Shown here piece by piece: positions 16,057 to 45,499 of a stretch of 64,000 nt of DNA. The stretch is from Macrobrachium rosenbergii. Its lineage: Eukaryota; Arthropoda; Malacostraca; Decapoda; Palaemonidae. A program made the translations under genes and the position numbers. Below the pieces are notes generated by a model. It was not told the origin of the DNA. It was given only the letters and a program-made list of their open reading frames with translations, and ran no database searches. Positions within the stretch are counted from its first letter, which is position 1; every line of letters starts with the position of its first letter. The DNA lies in NCBI RefSeq assembly GCF_040412425.1, contig NC_089777.1, positions 37,609,037 through 37,673,036 of the forward strand, given 5' to 3'.

Positions 16057-16990
16057 ACTACGTGGGTTTTGTTATGACAGTGACCAAGAAACATGTGTTT
16101 CGTCACCCGACCACCTAGGCTGAGTCCCGTGCCTAAAAGATGTGGGACAGAGACGAACAATTTTGGGAAATCGCTCTCCCGCCGCCTACTGCTCGCATTT
16201 TTTTTCATGAATGAAAGATCCGCTTGGTCTTACGGACTTATGACTCGTACTAACGGGGAATGAATTTTACACATGAACGATTCGTTCATGTGCAAAATTT
16301 CTGGGCTCATGTGGCCCTGAATGAAATGAGGTATGGGAATGCTAAATTTTCTCAAAGGATGATTTTGGTAACTGAGGAAACGTTACTTTAAACATTAGCG
16401 AGCTCGCTAATGCTATCGAGAGAGAGAGAGAGGGAGGCCGCCGAGTGAAATTTGCTGGTTGGGTGTGAATTCACAGCCCAGATTACTGTGTTGCCTAGCT
16501 AAAAATGGCAGACTGCAAATTGTCCGGAGCAAATGGGAGAGAAAAATAATGTGCTATTTACTTAGGCATCACTTGATTTATCACTTCACTGCCTAACTAT
16601 CCTAGCATTGAAAATATGCAGGCTAACATGCGATAGCAACAAAAGCTTTTGCATCGGATGGCTAACACTCTCTCTTCTCTGCAAGCTATTTGTGGAGCAT
16701 GCACGTGGCCTAACTGATCCCTTACAGCTTTTACAGTCACGATTATGGTTGCACCTAACATATAAGATAAAATAACATTGTACTTACACTGTGGAACCCT
16801 GCTCACTTGTGCTTATAATGAGGAGTTTACACAAAAAGGTTCATTTCTTCGTCTTGTATCCAGCTTTAGCAAAGCTAGTAGCTGATAGCTGCAAGTGTCG
16901 GGGGCTTGCAATGATTCTGCACCTTGCAGGCTACAAGAATTCAAGCAAGGTTCGCAAATATTAGATTTTTACCTGGGAAGGATGTGGAAC
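16057..16990. other. no gene recognised; small hairpin
   Basis: Non-coding by inspection. A perfect hairpin, CACATGAACGA/TCGTTCATGTG, lies at about 16270-16292, and a short (GA)n at 16418-16433. Confidence 0.55.
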
Positions 16991-16999
16991 TTACCATGG

Positions 17000-18240
17000 G
17001 GGTTGTAATTCTGACTACAGGTGCTGACTCAGATAAAAATACATGAAAGAGATCTAAGCTGAATGCTTTACTTCAACAGGAAAAGTTGCAGATAAACACT
17101 TAGGTTCACTTAAAATCACTTATACTTACATTTAACAAATTAAATCAGAAGAATGGGGAATTGTGAAAACCAGACAGGCAAAACAGATTACTGTCGAACG
17201 ACTAAATTTACAAGTTACACAATAACAGAAATGGAGGAAAAATCCACTTCATAGAACACCGTTGGGTGAGGGGCAGTGGCTATGACCACGGCATAAGCAC
17301 AAGGTGAACAGTTGATTCCACAGCTAGCAACTCCATCTGTAATCAAGAACGCATTCGGTTGCTTACGCAAAATGGGCAGCGTAATTAAAGGAATCGAGGG
17401 GGTTGTACAGAAGATGCCAAAGCAACTTATTCTAGGCACTAGTATACACGTGTGAAATTTTGAATATTTACTCACTGCATTAAACACATCAGGTCTTGTT
17501 AAAAATCACACTTCAGAAAAGAAAATAAATTCAGTAGAAGAATAATAGATTCGTGACTGATTCAAAACCTTGCTTCTGGTACTTTACCTTTTCGTCGGAG
17601 ACAGGGGGACCTCGTCTTCAGCGCCAGCACAGAAGGCAAGAATTATAGGGTTTGCACTTTAAAGAGACTAAGGCTTAAAGCAGCCACGTGGGAAGAATCA
17701 AGGCTCTGATGGAGCAGGTGAAAAGGGACAAGTGTCTGGATTATGCAGCCGGGCATTTCTGATGAGCGCCGCCCAGGCACTGCCTTTTAAGACCTCAACA
17801 GATTAAGATTCTCTTCCTTCCAGATGACAGTGTCTACTTGCCTAGCAGTCTGTCTTCTTCGCTTTCAGACCATGTGGTAGGCACTGGCTACATGGTAATT
17901 TCGTTGCTATGGCCCGGGCTCTTTCTCTTTTTGAGCTAATCTCCTTCGCTGGCTCGTCTACGCCTCCGGCGTGGATTTGGCCTCCCAAAAGGCGGTACCT
18001 GGAAGAAAGGCTCGAGCAGTCGCTAGGTCAAGGAAGATTATTTTAAGGGGGTGAGGAATGAGAGATTTTCCAGGAAGGGGCAATGTTTTCCCACAACTTG
18101 TCTTTGCTAGTCAGCGGTGTCATTGACGTGACTATCCTTGTTTCAACTGAATAAACGTAAATCAAGTCTATACGGTGCATAATGGCACTCTCAGAGGGCG
18201 AGGTGACTTACAAGAGGTCTCCCTCGTGATATTCGTGACA
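17000..18240. repeat. dispersed repeat, copy B
   Basis: Diverged, collinear partner of 5650-6750. The right part ends near CTCCCTCGTGATATTCGTGACACG, which could be the edge of an LTR, but boundaries are unproven. Confidence 0.5.
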
Positions 18241-19415
18241 CGATAGCCTATTTAGTAAATTCTTTATTTTCCATTGATGTGAAATGTCTCCTTATAAGGA
18301 TGATAACATGAAATGAAATAAGGTAAGGCATATTTCAACAAGTCAAATTTATACCCTACAAAATGGGCAAACTAATTCGGGCAAAGTGAAACAAATAAAA
18401 ACACTCGGTATACCATAAAATCATTTTTGACATCATGAACTATTACAGACTTTTGATGTATTTCTCACTTGAAAATTTCATAAATATTTTAATTAAAGTT
18501 TTAAATAATGGACAAGAAGCTGAAGTGACGAACTTAGGCTGAACACGCAAAACCAAAACTGTAACATTACAAGACACAATTAATTGTAGCATAATTAATC
18601 AACCTTCGTTGGTGGAATCCAACCGACACAGCCTATACAAGAGTGACCATTTACATAATCGGACTTTCCAAATATGACCGTTTTCTTTGTATTCACACAA
18701 CTGGGAGGTATAAAGTTATCAACTTTGGTTCCATACAAAAGAATTCCGATGTCCTGGTGCAATCTTTTATCGCCAGGCGTTTGACTCATAACTGGAAGAT
18801 AGACGCATCTAGAGAATGACGTTCTCTACACCTGGAAAGATGTCACGTTCGATTTATCTTTCACGTAAAAATATTCCGTTCTTATCTCGGGAATAATATT
18901 CCTTAACTCCGTGCTGAACCCTGATAGTATAATGATGGTTGGTCGATTGCTGACAATGCAATATTTTACTCCATATACCGAAAGGTACTGCAAAATTACT
19001 TATATTAGACATGGTTAAATTTGTTTCAGAAACTGAGTTGGTTGTGTTAAAGCACAGCCAACTCGGGGAAAACCCGAAGACAGAATCAGCAGCATAAAAA
19101 ATATGTAGTACTAACTTTCAATACATTTTGAATTTCACTCTTCATGACTTTTAGAACATATTTTGTTATGGCTCTCCTTCTGGCACTCTGTATCTTACAC
19201 TTACCAATACAGGAAGTGAAACAAGGTGTTCCATCACCATTACACAGAATAAAAACAATTCCTCAGGGATAATTTTATTGAATTAATGGATTTGGCTAAA
19301 AGCTCCTCGGTTATACATATGCATATACAGGCATATTTAGTCATATAAACAGGAACTTTTGCATGTGTTCCAATGTGCCTCAAAAGTGTGAAAACTCCTG
19401 CTTAAATAATTTATG
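18241..19415. other. no gene recognised
   Basis: AT-rich sequence without supportable exons or element ends. Confidence 0.55.

Positions 19416-19416
<1 letters not shown>

Positions 19417-19489
<73 letters not shown>
19417..19489. repeat. (TA)n microsatellite
   Basis: TA run of about 72 bases. Confidence 0.96.
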
Positions 19490-19491
<2 letters not shown>

Positions 19492-19922
19492 TATGTATCT
19501 TTGAACCATTGTAAGAAGCACAACGCAATTTTCTACTAGACTTAATTGGACCTGCATAGTTGTTTTTCTTAGTTAAACAATGAATGTCCAATTTTTAAAG
19601 GTCACCGGGACAGCTAAAGTAAACAAATTATTCAACTTGGAAATGAGAGCTTAAATACATTATACACCTGACTGCAAACCAAATAATTCATCTAGTTTTT
19701 ATCGTTACCCATTTTCCCTACAATCCAGATTGAAATTTTTCTCCGCAAAGTATCCTAGTATGCAAAAGCAGTTGTAGAAATTATTTTATCAGTAATCATC
19801 GGGGAACGTTCCTTAGGGTAGGGGTACGATTCAGCGCAGCCATTATATCGCCGACGATTCTGCGCGGTCATTTCAGCGCCAAAAATTTCAGCGACAGCCG
19901 TCTCAGCGCAAGAAGAAATTCC

Positions 19923-19923
<1 letters not shown>

Positions 19924-19960
<37 letters not shown>
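19924..19960. repeat. (CT)n microsatellite
   Basis: CT run of about 36 bases inside the second MULE. Confidence 0.95.
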
Positions 19961-19963
<3 letters not shown>

Positions 19964-20181
19964 GGATGCCATATTGTTTGGAAGGCTCTATCATCTCTAT
20001 GTCTAAAACGCAGTTGAGAGTCATCAGGTAGTTTGATGTTTTCAATGATTACAATGGTTTTACTGACAATTTTAAAGGAAACATTTAACGACTTCCTGTC
20101 TAGTCATTTGTAAACCATGGAGCAAGCAATTCAAAATCAGAGAGGACGAGTGAAATTCTGCCATGATGATGATGATGACGA

Positions 20182-20306
<125 letters not shown>

Positions 20307-20307
20307 G

Positions 20308-20494
20308 AATCCCACAGGAAAATGACAGGCAGCAGAAGTTCAGTACCAAGCGCTTTCACGTTTATTAACGCATCGTCTGGGCACAAATGAGACAGATGAA
20401 AAGAAGGTTACAAAGTAACCCAGACGATGCGTTAATAAACGTGAAAGCGCTTGGCACTGAACTGAACTTCTGCCTGTCATTTTCCTGTGGGATT
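20308..20494. repeat. inverted repeat (about 75-bp arms), foldback element
   Basis: Left arm 20308-20381 and right arm 20419-20494 are near-perfect inverted copies, from AATCCCACAGGAAAATGACA to CGATGCGTTAATAAACGTG, with a loop of about 37 bases. TA runs lie on both sides, suggesting a MITE that targets or seeds TA repeats. Confidence 0.9.
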
Positions 20495-20536
20495 CGCTTA
20501 TACACTGAAGTCACGTGCATCTACTGTGAATTTTAA

Positions 20537-20537
<1 letters not shown>

Positions 20538-20603
<66 letters not shown>
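20538..20603. repeat. (TA)n microsatellite
   Basis: TA run of about 65 bases, directly before the FLYWCH remnant. Confidence 0.95.
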
Positions 20604-20605
<2 letters not shown>

Positions 20606-20628
20606 AAAAAAAAAAAAGCAAGACACAA

Positions 20629-21888
20629 GCAAATGTAAAGTTTTGGAGATGTCATGAAGACGGTAGATGTCGCGCTAGCATTCAAACATTAGAAGAAGCA
20701 GTTCTAAAAATTAATGGTCACACCCATCCGCCGTCTGCAGTGGCAGTAGAAGTCGAAAAGGCGAAAACGTATGCACGTCAGAGAGCTGAGAACACTTACG
20801 AAGCACCAAGTACTATAATCAACAAATCTCTGGAATATATGTTTCAAGCTGCCTAACCGACAAGCGATGCGTATAGTTGTTCGGCGCAAAAGGAATGCAG
20901 CTAACCCGGTTCCTAAAAACCCAAGATCCATTGAAGATTTAGAATTTCCTGAAGGATGCGAAGTCCATAAGCCCACGCCTGAAACTGGGGGAAAATTTTT
21001 CATAATGGATCTGGGGATTTTTGGTAAGGAGACCTGGTTGATACATCTAGCAACTTCAACCATCTGGTATGCTGATGGAACATTTGCTATTGCACCTCAA
21101 TTATTTCTTCAAGTTTACATTATCTTAGTCAAGATATTCGATGGTGTCCACCCCATACGATATGAACTCTTGCAGAATAAGCAGCGTGCAACATATGTGG
21201 GAATGCTAGAAATAATGAAGGAGATGGTACCATGTGCACTGCCCAGTGTCATCAACTTTGATTTTGAGCTTGCAGTTTTGACAACCATGAAAGACTGTTT
21301 TCCCGATGTGCAAATCAGAGGCGCTTTGTTTCACTTATCTCAAATTTTACTAAAGCAGAACAAAAGTCACGCGGGTCACATATTTTCGTATAATAACAGC
21401 TGGGACTTTGTTTTACAGGTAAAATTGATACTAGCTCTTTCATTTCTCCCAGTAATGACCTTGCCCGTCATGTGAGGAGCTAGTTCCGCTTTTGAATTGG
21501 TTTGAAGACAACTTCATTGGCCGTGCACACCGGAGAGGAATTGGGAGAAGGACACCACTGTTTCCCACAGACATTTGGAACATAAATGTTTCACCGAAGG
21601 CTTCAAGGAGAAGATAGAACTAATGATCGTGCTGAAGCGGCGAGCAGAGGGCTGCGTGCAGAGCTAGGAATGTTGCATCCAACAATTTGGAATTTCATTG
21701 ATGAGCTGAAGTTAATCCAGAAAGGACGTGATGAATATTTCGAAAAACTTACAGTTGGTCATGAGCCACAACAAAAGTTACTGGAATACAGAAAGGCAGA
21801 CAAAAGAATATCACAAATTGTATCGCATTATGGCAACAGAAATGAAGTCGAGTATTTGCAAGCTATTGCGCATAACTTATTAAACTAG
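20629..21888 (+). pseudogene. MULE transposase with partial FLYWCH finger (broken)
   Basis: The segment 20629-20730 encodes the second half of a FLYWCH finger (VKFWRCHEDGRCRASI, then NGHTHP). Its first half is missing, apparently displaced by the repeats before it. After a stop near 20855 the catalytic region continues: first acid in IWYADGTF (D at 21074-21076), second in INFDFELA (D at 21260-21262) followed by ALFHLSQ, and after a frame break near 21475 the third in NDRAEAASRG (E at 21634-21636). The C terminus IAHNLLN resembles the IAHNLSF-like end of the first MULE. Same family as 7421-8661 but clearly diverged; not functional as it stands. Confidence 0.82.
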
Positions 21889-22316
21889 GTTTCCTGAATT
21901 TTGTATTTTGGGCTATTTTTAACTGCCTTATTTATTTACATATTAGAATTAGTATGTGTAATTTTAATTAATAAAATATTTTGAATCCCGGAATGTTTCA
22001 TTAAAATAAATGTATTAGTATATTAGAATCAGTATGTGTAGTTTTAATCAATAAAATATTTTGATTCCCGGATGCTTGTTCAACACCTTCTCTTTTGTTT
22101 AGGAAATTATTACTGTCTTATAATTGTAAAAGTTATGTATGGTTTTTTAATGCTTCTGGCGCTGAAACGGCTGTTGCTGAAATTTTTGAAGCTGAAATGT
22201 CTTGGCACTGAAACGACTGAGCTGAAATGGCGTCGCTGAACTGGCGGCGCTGAAATGGGCTACCCCGTTCCTGGTCCCTTCCAATCGGGGTATGCGACAT
22301 TGCCATCTGTTCAGAG

Positions 22317-37938
<15,622 letters not shown>

Positions 37939-38361
37939 TGCTCGAAAGTCACTAACTTACTACCTGAAAAAAAAATGAAATTATTGTGGATTAGATCTTC
38001 CAAGGACTGGCGTTACATTACCGCGCAATTTCTTCTAATTATGGCTATAAATTTTTGTATATCATATGGATAATATGACATCCTCACGTTCCTGTGAGTG
38101 CCTCTATTTCTGCTTACAACATTTTATAGTCCACGTTTTTATCTAAATCAACTAATCCAACGGCTGAGATTATAATAGAATCCTGCGCTTGCCTTGTCGC
38201 ACTTAAAACAAGTTGTACATTAGATTTTTTTTTTTTAAATAGTTCATTCAATGACAAAGACCACAATACCCTGTTCCCGTACTTTATTCTTCAATATTTT
38301 ATATATTACTCACTATTACTGGAATATCAGAGAAAAAGCCGACCCCACTCCTACCCTGGTC

Positions 38362-38493
38362 TCATTCGCTGTGCACCGAACGTGAGCTCAGCCTCGACTG
38401 AACTCCCTTCAAGAAGTGCAGAACCTCTTGATGCAGAAGTGTCCCTTCGTTGGTCACGTGACTCAGATGATCCTGTACTCCTGAGTTAACTAC
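38362..38493 (-). other. possible upstream exon of the IR gene
   Basis: After an acceptor-like TCAGAAGTGACAG the minus strand stays open for 43 codons, with a protein-like composition (LSHVTNEGTLLHQEVLHFLK) and a TGA at 38364-38362. No donor gives a phase that fits the exon at 37938, so the link to the receptor gene is unproven. Confidence 0.25.
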
Positions 38494-39840
38494 CTGTCAC
38501 TTCTGATAAGGTCAATCAGCAGATTTTCTTTGTATTAATTTGCCTAAAGTATTCGCAAGACTGGCAGGGCAATCAAAGTTTAGAAGATGCGTTCCATATT
38601 GATCACCACGGAGAACTGGCAAACAAGTAGTCTTGTTTCGGTTACCTATTATCTTTGTAGTTCAGAATTCAAACTGGCCGCTCTTGAAGACAGAGAGTAG
38701 GCCTAATCCTGCTTTTTGAACATAAAGCGCAGACTTGAGCTAAAAAAAAATTAACCGAAATGAGAAGGGTGTGATGCACACTTTCTGTGAAGGGAGAATA
38801 TTCAATTGTTACCATAAAATGCCTCTCAGTATCCTTCTCTATAAACAATCTTTTTGTTCATTTAATTCATTCACTTTCTTTGGCTTTATCCTCTGAAAAC
38901 CTCTTCGGCAATACCAATTGTTTTGTTATCTTAGATGATCATGGCTCTAGCTAACAGTGGTTTTTGGAGAACAGACTAACGTGAAAATATTAATTTTGTT
39001 GTTAGTGATTCGCAAATTTCTCTGCCACTAAGTGGCTATTATCATTATCATTTAAAATGAGGAAACCTTTAATTGGACAAGTATAAAATGTCATTACTTG
39101 TATGGCAAGCTTACACAGGATAGAATGGCCACGTTTTCAACTAAAGGTGGGGAGGGATACATAAATACAGATTTGGCGGTTTTGGTTTTAAACCATGCCG
39201 GTTTCAGTGGAATAGCAAGGGTCCTTGTTCATAATAGAGGTCCTTCAATGAAGAAAATAATATGAAGGTTAAAAATAGGCCTTGTGTTGATCTTTTGACT
39301 CGCGGATATCGTCAGTACTGGAAATTGCTTCTATTGATCAAAAAGTCAATGTCGGAAGTGTTGGGATTTGATTAACAGATACAGTATAATATATCTATAT
39401 ACATGTGTGTGTGTATGAGTGTGTGTATGTATATACTAACCTGCTATGTCAGGAAAAAAGTAAGACAATGATGCGGTTGGTTTTAGATTAAGTTAGCTTT
39501 ATGCCAGGGCAGGGCCTTGTCTTCGGGCGGCTCGTAAACGCGGTAAGGTGTTAAAAAGACTGGTGTGGACTTTTGGACTCTATCAACGTATTGCAACAGT
39601 AAAGTAAAGATGTTACAGCCTCTCAAAAACCCGTGGGAGTCGGCATGAACAGCACTGCCACGGATATCGTTCCATTTTCAAGTAGAAACAATCAGACCTC
39701 CGGTACTGTGCCAAGCTGCGTAACAGCGTGACACCTCAACAGGATGTGAATGTTAACTGTTGGGAACAGGAAACCATCACTTAGAACAGTTATTCTGTCT
39801 AACATAAGGATCCAGGGAGTTGCTGGCATCCAGACAAGAG
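38494..39840. other. no gene recognised
   Basis: No supportable exon or element in this stretch. Confidence 0.5.
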
Positions 39841-39846
39841 AGCCAT

Positions 39847-40145
39847 GACGGAAATATTGTATGGTAGAAGTTGCGTTCCTTGTGAGAGAAAAAGGGATGC
39901 TGGAGTATTGTAAGAGACCTCATCGCGCGATCGCGGTCTCTTTCAAGCACACGTGTGTGTGCCTGAGTCATACCTTCGGAGGGACCCAGATAAAAACAAG
40001 AGCATCCCGTTTTCTCTCTCAAGGAATGCAACTTCTACCATGCAATATTTCTGTCTGTTTCTCCCTAACCATTGTTGTCTCGATTTGTGTACAATCACCA
40101 CTACTTGCATTGCCATGCAAGCATTCTAATCATGTACTCATAATG
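39847..40145 (+). repeat. foldback-family repeat, fuller copy
   Basis: Inverted arms 39847-39905 and 39998-40055 (GGAAATATTGTATGGTAGAAG versus its complement with few changes) enclose about 90 bases. The right side continues to about 40140 as sequence shared with 26795-26945 in reverse orientation. Confidence 0.82.
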
Positions 40146-41160
40146 TTCCACCGAATCTTCTGTATCAAACTGTATGTATGTTTTTCTGTTTGTGAAGACG
40201 CCAAACGTCTCGCCATTTTTTCATATATTATGCTACTGCATTGTATTCATTAATCTGTCTCGAATCTCATGCAATTGGCCACATGTGGAATTTCCTGGCC
40301 TTTCCATTGATATATGTTTTATCACTGTACGTTTATTATGTCTCTCACAATCATCATCTGTTTGTCTACCGACAAACACAGATGTCCAAAACATTACCTG
40401 TTTTGCCCTGTCTGTGTGTAGATACTACTTTGCGGCTCGCACCAGCCAATGACAACTTCGAAGATTCTGAACATTCAGCCCACCAAAATCACTTTCATGC
40501 ATCATAATAAAAAATTTTCATCTAACCTACCCATCTCACGGAATCATCATCAACATAGAGTTACGGGCTGCTCTAGGAGCAAGAGCCCGTGCTGGCACAA
40601 GGCCAGCTAAATCTGAAACAACAACATGTACATTCAGTCAGTAAGAAACCACCAATAAACCAGTCAACACCCAGCCAGTATGTCACTCCATACCATCCTT
40701 ACAAGCACTCTCGCTTAAAACAACAAAAGCAACTACGCCCTGCAAATTGCGTACGTAGCTTCCGACATAAATAAGAGCTTACGGTTAACCAGAGTACACT
40801 AACAAGATTCAGAAGCAGTCTGGATTTAAATTCATGACCAAGGCTTTGTTGAAATAACTAATAAGGTTGACAATGGAATCACAAACACCTGAGTGGCTCT
40901 AATATGAACAAAGGAAAGATGAACAGGAAGCAAGTGCTTAGACTCACGGTGCTTACTTAAAGCCTTGAATTAATTATTACGCTTTTATAAGTCACAGAAA
41001 GGATGGAGATTGCTTTTCAAACAATTAGACTGAATGAATAAACGAATAAAAAGACTAACACTGAAGAACTCAGAAAAAATCTCAGTCTATCTAGAAATCG
41101 AAAAAACTTTTCCTTGACTCACACATCAATTCTTCACAAAAATTTTATTAAAATACATCA
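40146..41160. other. no gene recognised
   Basis: Only short frames without family resemblance. Confidence 0.5.
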
Positions 41161-41519
<359 letters not shown>

Positions 41520-42141
41520 CCTAATGTCCAACCCCAATTCCACACGAACACCGTTACTACTCACATTACATCCCTGACAGAGGAAGATCATTAACATTGG
41601 AAAGACAAAACGACATTGGGCTGATTTCTCGTCGTTCCTTAAACACACAACGACAACGAGAGACCAGTTTTTTCACCCAAGAGGGATGGCTCAAATGAGA
41701 CACTAGTCACAAAGTAACGATATAATGTCAGCAGAGAAACTGGCGGTAATTTTTATTTTGAAAGAAATTGCCTGCATTCTTCCATGAGCAGAGACCATGG
41801 AACGGGCAAACCCTTGCTCGCCCTTTTCTAGCCCAGTGCTGAAGACGGCAAGAAAAAGAAGGAAGGAAGGAAAAATGGTACTTAACAGCGAAGGCAGCGA
41901 TAGACAAACTGCCTTAGAAGGGTGGAATGAAGGAAGGATGGCTATAAAAGTCGGGAAAACAGAAGCAAGAAGAGAATTTCAGAGCTTAGAAGGAGGAGGA
42001 AACAAGCTGTCACAGAATCTCGTAATCCTAGGAGGGTTACCTATTTCCTAAGAGGAAACGTGGCCTGACAGGTGTTACGAGGCTGCATAAAAGGAGGGAG
42101 ATTTCTGCCTTTGAGCTCAACGGAACAGTGCCTACAGTTAA

Positions 42142-42145
<4 letters not shown>

Positions 42146-42218
<73 letters not shown>
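42146..42218. repeat. (GA)n microsatellite
   Basis: About 72 bases of GA. Confidence 0.96.
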
Positions 42219-42219
<1 letters not shown>

Positions 42220-42220
<1 letters not shown>

Positions 42221-44550
42221 ACCTCACTACTATGAGAGAGGAAGAGAATCGAGAGATGAGGTGAAACAGGAATCATTTATCAAACGAACAGCCTTGGAAA
42301 CAAAGTAAAAAAAATATATATCGAAAATAAACCTATTAGAAATCCTGTCCTTATGATTATCAGTTACCGAAGGCTCTCCTTGTAAGGATATAAAACGATA
42401 AAAGCTCATGAATGGAACCGTTGGTCGACCTGTAAAATTCAAACCCTTCAAGTTTTATCGCTGACAGCGCTGTCTTTCTCTAGCTACAAGATTAATAGGC
42501 GCGACTTTTTGGCTGCACATTGAAAAGGCTATCCGCCCGCCATCAACAGCCGTGCATTTTGAAACTGCACCACATCAAAATCAGGATACGAAAGAATTAC
42601 GAGGCCGCTGTATCTCATAATTATTATATAATCATAGTATATTATTAGCCCAGGGAGCAAATTAAAACTTTAAAAATATAAAAAAAAAAAAAAAATGGGC
42701 TAAGAAGAAAGGGGAAGTATAATCAACAATAATTTTTATGGATAGATAGATAGATAGCCATATTAAAATGTAATATATATTTACAAAAAATAAGGTCTTT
42801 TCTACAGAGCAAAATTTGTTTTATTGCACCCACATACAAGATACCTCATACCCAAGACTGGAGAACCATGGATTAACCGATATTGGGATCATGCCCGAGA
42901 TGACTCAGCAACCCTATAAAGCGGTACAAATATACTCCATTATGACCTAGGTCTTAAAATGTACCTTTTCTGTCCACTCTCATTCGTAATAATGAATCTT
43001 TACCAATTTACTTCTTAGCGTGGACGACGGACAGAGAAAGGAACAAAATATGGATATGCTTACATCGTTTTCAGTCTCTCGTCTGCTACAATCATTATAT
43101 AAATTTTTAATAAGTATATACACTCGCATCTTTGTTGACATCAAAAATACATATAATATCAATATTAACCAATATTTTTCATTTCCATATGAAACTCTCC
43201 AACAAAGAAATCAAGTATTGCGTCATCATTTCTGTGGTCGCAAAATCTCTCAACGAATCTAGAAAAAAAAACTCTGCCTTCGTAACAACTGACATTTTCT
43301 CTCTTTATTGTTTCCTTCTGTCAAAGTCAAATTACCAAAATATTTATCATCAGTTTTAACTGGTTTTCTTTCTCTTTCCAATCTGGACGAAAGAATGGAA
43401 AAAATTGATGATCACTTTCATTGTCTACACAAAGAACCGAAAAGCATTCAAACAACACTAAAAAAAAAAAAAAATGGTGCATAATTCTGCGTCGCGTTGA
43501 AAGCTGATTGACAAGCCGAATGCCAAGGATGGGAGAAGCGGAATATTAAACGGCGAACCGTCTATCAATTCTTTTAAAAAGTTTGATATTGAGGAGAAAG
43601 CTAAGAACAGACTGGGAAATGACGACAAGAATCGTATATATTGTATTTGTTGCATAAATATTGTTATTATAATGCTAATATTAATTTAATTTACAACTGA
43701 GCACATCCAAGTTTCAGTTTAGCGAACATTTTTATAGGCATGAGTTTATTTTCGTAATTAAGTACCTTCTCTTAGCTTAAAAATTTATTATCCCTTCTGT
43801 AAACTTCTTTCTGAAACTGTCCCACCTCTCACTTTTTTTCCTAAAGAATTGTATTTATCGCTCTATTCACTATTCCATATAGTAAGAAAAGGCTTTCATT
43901 ACTTTAATTGCGTTCTAAGGACCCGTCGATTATGAAAAGGAGAAAAAGAAAAAAAAGAAAAAAAAATAACAGGCCTAACCACATACGTGAGCCCTAACCT
44001 AACCTGTTGCCTGGATGCCATAGCCTGTTGTCGCATGTTAAAAAAATATCACTGAATTAAAGATAAAATAAAAAAAAAATAATTACAGTGACATCAATTG
44101 TAGAAGAAGCTCTACAATCGAATCCTAAGATGAGGCAAACTGATGAAAATCCCCTAAACACTATAGTGAATAGATAGCGTCTTTAAACCGATGACCCGTT
44201 GCTTGGGAATTGTAGCAATAAGACGATGGAAGATTCCAATAATCGGCATGCTTTAGTACAAAGCAATACAATTACTAAGGAAGAGCAACGTTACTAGATC
44301 TCATATAAATTAATACTAAATATGAAAAAAAAGTATGCAAGAGATTTGTGCATACCTATGTATATGTATCAAAACAAAATAAATATATAAGAAAAAGACA
44401 AAGTAGTTTTTAAAGTAGACAAAATAAATGAATGCTTCAAAGAAAGTTTATATATTGTACGTATGCAAAATGTTAAGAAATTAAATTTAAAACTAGAAAT
44501 AATGAACATTTAGAAATATATAAGATAATAAGAGCAATATACAATGCTAT
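42220..44550. other. no gene recognised
   Basis: AT-rich DNA with short A runs and a small (GATA)n at about 42740-42757. Nothing coding is supportable. Confidence 0.5.
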
Positions 44551-44599
44551 CTAATCATGATGTTTGAATTTTATATCTATCATTTAGAATTCTGACTAA

Positions 44600-45490
44600 C
44601 CTATTTTCAATACAGTAAGAAACAGAACTTTCTCTTATTAATATGATGAATTTAAGTCTCCGAGCTGAAGTTGTTGCAAATTCATCAATATCATTTGACA
44701 CAGAAGGTGTTTCAGCTCTCTGCACCTGAAGAAGAATAAGCGCTTCCAAACGATTTTCCTCCATTGTTGATCGTATCACAGTTAAAGTTCGCTCATGTTT
44801 TGAAAACAATCGTTCAGCCTCTGCAGTGGTTATTGCCAATGTTGCCAAGAGCTGAAGAAGCGAATGTATCTTTGGGAAAAATGAAGTACACTCATTTTAG
44901 AGCAGATATAGCTGTTCTTGGTCTTTCATCTTGTTCAAATTTTTCCCATTTCTGTTTCTACATTTCAAATTCACTTTTTATAACACTTTTTGGGTCTAAA
45001 AATAGATCAGAATTTAACTCGAATGCTGACTCCAATAATTGTTTCCACTGCTCTTGAACTGAAAGCCTTGTTGATGAGCATAATAGGCTATACTTGGAAT
45101 CAACCAGCCAATCTTGATAACATCTTGTTGGCGTTTACCAAACCGATGTTCAATATCAGATACTATCATATCGAGTGTTGGGTAATAGTAATTAATTTTG
45201 TAATATTCTTCAATGTCTTCAGGAGCGGAATCACTATTATCCCCCACTGCTCCTCCCCTGTATACTGATCGGGAAGGTGTACGTGTCTTTTTCAATTCTT
45301 CATCTAACATTTCAGCAAGCTCTTTTGCTTCACCAAACAAAATAACGAAATTTTCTGCCCTTCTTATACTTTTCAGTTTGTTTAAAAGATCAACAGTAGA
45401 CAATCTTGAAAACTGCGTATAATTTTACTGTGATTAATACAACTATTTAATGTCAGTTGGGGGGCATATCCCCCCATTGCTACGCCAATG
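44600..45490 (-). pseudogene. hAT transposase C-terminal remnant (ZMYM/Tip100-like)
   Basis: Minus-strand frames 45403-45014 and 44848-44555 read in order. The first has VDLLNKLKSI and DIEEYYKINYYYPTLDMIVSDIEHRFG. The second has LATLAITTAEAERLFSKH, TVIRSTMEENRLEALILL, the standard hAT dimerisation block. A stop and frame change separate them. Just upstream, at about 45455-45490, the minus strand begins CATTGGCGTAGCAATGGGGG, resembling CAGTGGCGTAGC-type hAT termini, so the element seems internally deleted close to its 5-prime end. Not functional. Confidence 0.8.
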
Positions 45491-45499
45491 CTTTAGTCC

